From Savagea sp. (GTDB lineage: Bacteria; Bacillota; Bacilli; Bacillales_A; Planococcaceae), in the NCBI GenBank assembly GCA_030152585.1, contig JASLJC010000101.1, positions 1 through 8,998 on the forward strand: a stretch of 8,998 bases of DNA. The letters run 5' to 3'. The stretch's first letter is position 1. The number at the start of each line of letters is the position of its first letter. Made by a program: the position numbers and the translations under genes. Below, one piece after another: positions 7,375-8,998 of the stretch. A model generated the notes under the pieces. That model did not search any database. It worked only from the letters and a program-made list of their open reading frames with translations, and was not told the DNA's origin.

Positions 7375-7383
7375 TGATACACT
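7375..7383 (+). promoter_or_regulatory. Candidate extended -10 promoter for the thioredoxin-like gene
   Basis: TG at 7375-7376, one base, then TACACT (7378-7383) fits an extended -10 element with four of six consensus bases. The -35 region 17 bases upstream is poor, and a TTGTGA at 7333-7338 is too far away. The position between a terminator and a gene supports it. Confidence 0.4.
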
Positions 7384-7437
7384 AGGGGGTAGTAGAGTTG
7401 TCCGATATGACGGCTCGTTTGAAGGAGGAATATTTAA

Positions 7438-7770
7438 ATGCATACAATTACATCTTATGATGAGTGGTTAGAGCTACTCGAAAAAAATGACAAAGCGTTA
7501 CTTTATGTAAAAATTAATGGTTGTTCTGTTTGTGATGGATTACTCCCACAAATCGAGCCTTTACAAGAAGAATATCCTGACGTACCTTTTCACGTCGTCA
7601 ATGTTTCGGACGTACCGGAAATGGCAGGACAATTATCCCTTTTCACTGCACCTGTCGTATTACTCTTCTTATACCAACGAGAATATTCACGTTTCGCTCG
7701 TTTCGTACAAATGGATGAATTGCGCGAACGGTTAGAAGAAGTGCAAAAATGGGATGCAGAAGAAGTATAA
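7438..7770 (+). CDS. Thioredoxin-fold protein with CSVC active site
   Basis: This 110-residue protein has the length and layout of a bare thioredoxin domain. A beta strand LLYVKI precedes the CxxC motif C29-S-V-C32 at the start of a helix, and Pro72 in LFTAPVVLLF matches the conserved cis-proline loop opposite the active site. Thioredoxin-fold proteins of this kind reduce or exchange disulfides in the cytoplasm; no signal peptide or membrane helix is present. The dipeptide between the cysteines is Ser-Val rather than the Gly-Pro of classic thioredoxin, so it is probably a thioredoxin-like protein with a different redox potential or partner, not the main TrxA (inference). The start is fixed by AAGGAGGAA at 7422-7430. 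It stands alone between two terminators. Confidence 0.85.
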   Translation: MHTITSYDEWLELLEKNDKALLYVKINGCSVCDGLLPQIEPLQEEYPDVPFHVVNVSDVPEMAGQLSLFTAPVVLLFLYQREYSRFARFVQMDELRERLEEVQKWDAEEV

Positions 7771-7780
7771 AGATATGTTG

Positions 7781-7824
7781 ACTGGAAATGTTCACTTAAT
7801 GTGAAGGTTTCCAGTTTTTGTTTT
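7781..7824 (+). terminator. Rho-independent terminator after the thioredoxin-like gene
   Basis: ACTGGAAA (7781-7788) pairs with TTTCCAGT (7808-7815), and inside it TTCAC (7791-7795) pairs with GTGAA (7801-7805) around a five-base loop, with a two-base internal mismatch. TTTTGTTTT follows. This is the only terminator in the window without the CGTATGA core. Confidence 0.88.
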
Positions 7825-7866
7825 CTTACGAGTAATAGAAGGGTCATCGCTTTTTTTAGTTGAAAA

Positions 7867-7875
7867 TGGTAGGAT
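7867..7875 (+). promoter_or_regulatory. Candidate extended -10 promoter for the permease gene
   Basis: TG (7867-7868), one base, then TAGGAT (7870-7875) resembles an extended -10 element. No good -35 hexamer is seen at the usual distance. It would give a very short leader ahead of the ribosome binding site, so confidence is low. Confidence 0.25.
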
Positions 7876-7883
7876 AAAGGCGT

Positions 7884-7899
7884 GAGGAGGAGCAATGTG
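7884..7899 (+). promoter_or_regulatory. RBS fixing a GTG start for the permease
   Basis: GAGGAGG at 7884-7890 is six bases before GTG 7897-7899. The upstream GTG at 7882 would place this site inside the coding sequence, and the nearby ATG at 7895 is in another frame and runs straight into TGA. Confidence 0.8.
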
Positions 7900-8757
7900 A
7901 ACAATATTACAAAAGGTATTTTACTCATGATCATTTCATCATTCGGCTTTGCGATGATGACACTCTTTGTTAAATTAGCAGGGGAATTACCTGCAATTCA
8001 AAAAACGTTTTTCCGAAATGTCATTTCTGCGATTATCGCTTTCGGATTTGTCATGTATCATAAGGAGTCGTTATTTGGAAAACGAGAAAATCAAAAGCTT
8101 TTATTATGGCGTTCAATATTTGGTACACTCGGGATTGTCTTTTTATTTTATGCGATTGACCATCTCGTGTTGTCAGATGCTGATATGTTAAATAAAATGA
8201 GTCCGTTTCTCGTCATTATTTTTTCTGCTATTTTTTTAAAAGAACGAGTGAAGCCGTTTCAAATGATTACGATTGTCGTCGCTTTTATTGGGATGCTTTT
8301 TATTATTAAACCGTCCTTTTCAGTCGATGTTGTACCGTATTTAGTCGGGTTATTATCCGCTGTTTTTGCAGCAGCAGCGTATACATTTTTACGTGTACTT
8401 GGTAATCGTGAAAAGTTTTATACTGTCGTTTTTTATTTTTCGTTTTTCTCGACAGTCGTCTTACTACCATTTTTAATCTTATTTTACGAACCGATGACAG
8501 GACAACAACTCGCTTATTTACTACTAGCGGGACTTTTTGCGACAGTCGGTCAATTTGGAATTACACTCGCTTATAAATTCGCACCTGCGCGAGATATTTC
8601 GATTTTTTCTTACTCGACAGTTATTTTTACGACGATTTTCAGTTTCGTCTTATTCAGTCAAGGACCCGATCTTTATAGTATTATCGGATACGTCATTATT
8701 TTAAGTGCGATGACGTTTATGTTTTTCATGGGAAGAAAAGCGAATCCGGTCGCTTAA
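7897..8757 (+). CDS. DMT superfamily permease, EamA family
   Basis: This 286-residue integral membrane protein has about ten hydrophobic segments arranged as two EamA repeats (about 6-138 and 147-279), typical in size for drug/metabolite transporters of the RhaT/YdcZ/EamA type. The first repeat ends with the family's usual FLKERV element (113-118) before a hydrophobic helix; in the second repeat the corresponding acidic position reads FSQGPD, so it is not conserved. The short N-terminus before the first helix (MNNITKG) is also typical. Such proteins move small metabolites, amino acids, nucleotide precursors or drugs across the cytoplasmic membrane, and the substrate cannot be predicted. The GTG start is chosen because GAGGAGG lies six bases before it. 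Flanking terminators indicate a single-gene transcript. Confidence 0.88.
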   Translation: MNNITKGILLMIISSFGFAMMTLFVKLAGELPAIQKTFFRNVISAIIAFGFVMYHKESLFGKRENQKLLLWRSIFGTLGIVFLFYAIDHLVLSDADMLNKMSPFLVIIFSAIFLKERVKPFQMITIVVAFIGMLFIIKPSFSVDVVPYLVGLLSAVFAAAAYTFLRVLGNREKFYTVVFYFSFFSTVVLLPFLILFYEPMTGQQLAYLLLAGLFATVGQFGITLAYKFAPARDISIFSYSTVIFTTIFSFVLFSQGPDLYSIIGYVIILSAMTFMFFMGRKANPVA

Positions 8758-8764
8758 CCGATAT

Positions 8765-8806
8765 AAAACGTATGAGATATTTCACAACATCTCATACGTT
8801 TTTTTC
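8765..8806 (+). terminator. Rho-independent terminator after the permease gene
   Basis: Arms 8765-8778 and 8789-8802 form a perfect 14-base-pair stem around a 10-base loop, with a T run overlapping the 3' arm (8799-8805). It begins eight bases after the permease stop. The stem contains CGTATGA on one arm and TCATACG on the other. Confidence 0.92.
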
Positions 8807-8852
8807 GCGCCCTTTTATAAAATCTCGTATACTAGAGAAAAGGGAGGGATGA

Positions 8853-8998
8853 ATGGTGAATATTAAGGAAGCGGTCGATCAATACATTTATGAATTAAAA
8901 CGGTTGAATAAATCACCCCATACGACGAAACAATATTTTATCGATTTACAACAGTTTACGAAATACGCAGCAGAACAAGGGGTACTAAAGATTACAGA
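8853..8998 (+). CDS. XerC/XerD-like tyrosine recombinase, N-terminal part (3' cut by window)
   Basis: Forty-eight residues are visible, beginning MVNIKEAVDQYIYELKR, then a LNKSPHTTKQYFIDL stretch and QQFTKYAAEQG. This is the helical SAM-like N-terminal DNA-binding domain of tyrosine recombinases, in which a short helix is followed by an S/N-x-x-T-x-x-x-Y-x-x-D-L pattern. The catalytic domain (R-H-R-Y residues) lies beyond the window, so activity and the choice between Xer chromosome-dimer resolution and a phage- or element-type integrase cannot be judged. Preferred start is ATG 8853 after GGGAGGG (8842-8848); GTG 8856 is one codon on and has better spacing. An ATG at 8849 is in another frame and stops after five codons. 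TATACT at 8828-8833 could be a -10 element, without a clear -35. Confidence 0.75.
   Translation, partial: MVNIKEAVDQYIYELKRLNKSPHTTKQYFIDLQQFTKYAAEQGVLKIT

Noticed and set aside
7590..7934. Minus-strand frame spanning the thioredoxin-like gene, terminator and permease start
   Set aside because: It crosses two convincing genes and a terminator hairpin, and its translation shows no domain.
8853..8998. Recombinase start as the edge of an integrated mobile element
   Set aside because: Only 48 residues are visible; no attachment-site repeat, tRNA gene or transposon end is present, and chromosomal Xer proteins share this domain.

Overview
The window reads as chromosomal DNA from a low-GC Gram-positive bacterium of the Bacillales type. 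Evidence is the AT-rich composition, strong AGGAGG-type ribosome binding sites, rho-independent terminators with long T-tracts, and proteins resembling the Bacillus YheI/YheH (BmrC/BmrD) ABC exporter and the SpoVK/CbbX AAA family. All genes lie on the plus strand. No RNA gene, CRISPR array, insertion sequence or origin was seen, and no gap between genes exceeds about 180 bases.

Region 1 (1-3331) is a tightly packed three-gene operon. It encodes a membrane protein with a glycine-rich hydrophobic hairpin and coiled-coil tail (its start lies before the window), a coiled-coil protein with five copies of an H-L-x-x-I-D-like motif and one C-terminal membrane anchor, and a CbbX/SpoVK-type AAA ATPase with an extra N-terminal helical domain. 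Spacings of 13 and -1 bases suggest one functional unit, perhaps a membrane machine remodelled by the ATPase. I recognise only the ATPase family. This is the least described part of the window. A strong terminator closes it.

Region 2 (3332-7320) holds a translationally coupled pair of half-transporters forming an asymmetric heterodimeric ABC exporter. One subunit has Asp in place of the catalytic Glu and the other has a degenerate signature motif. A 68-residue membrane protein resembling a PLDc_N segment follows, then a terminator.

Region 3 (7321-8806) has two single-gene units: a small thioredoxin-fold protein with a CSVC active site, and a DMT/EamA-family permease. Each has its own terminator. 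Region 4 (8807-8998) starts a XerC/XerD-like tyrosine recombinase that is cut by the window end.

Three of the four terminators share the stem core CGTATGA, which is more than expected for unrelated hairpins. Three start sites were moved downstream of the longest open frame because a ribosome binding site or operon junction fixes them: the AAA ATPase at 2168, the small membrane protein at 7065 and the permease at 7897.
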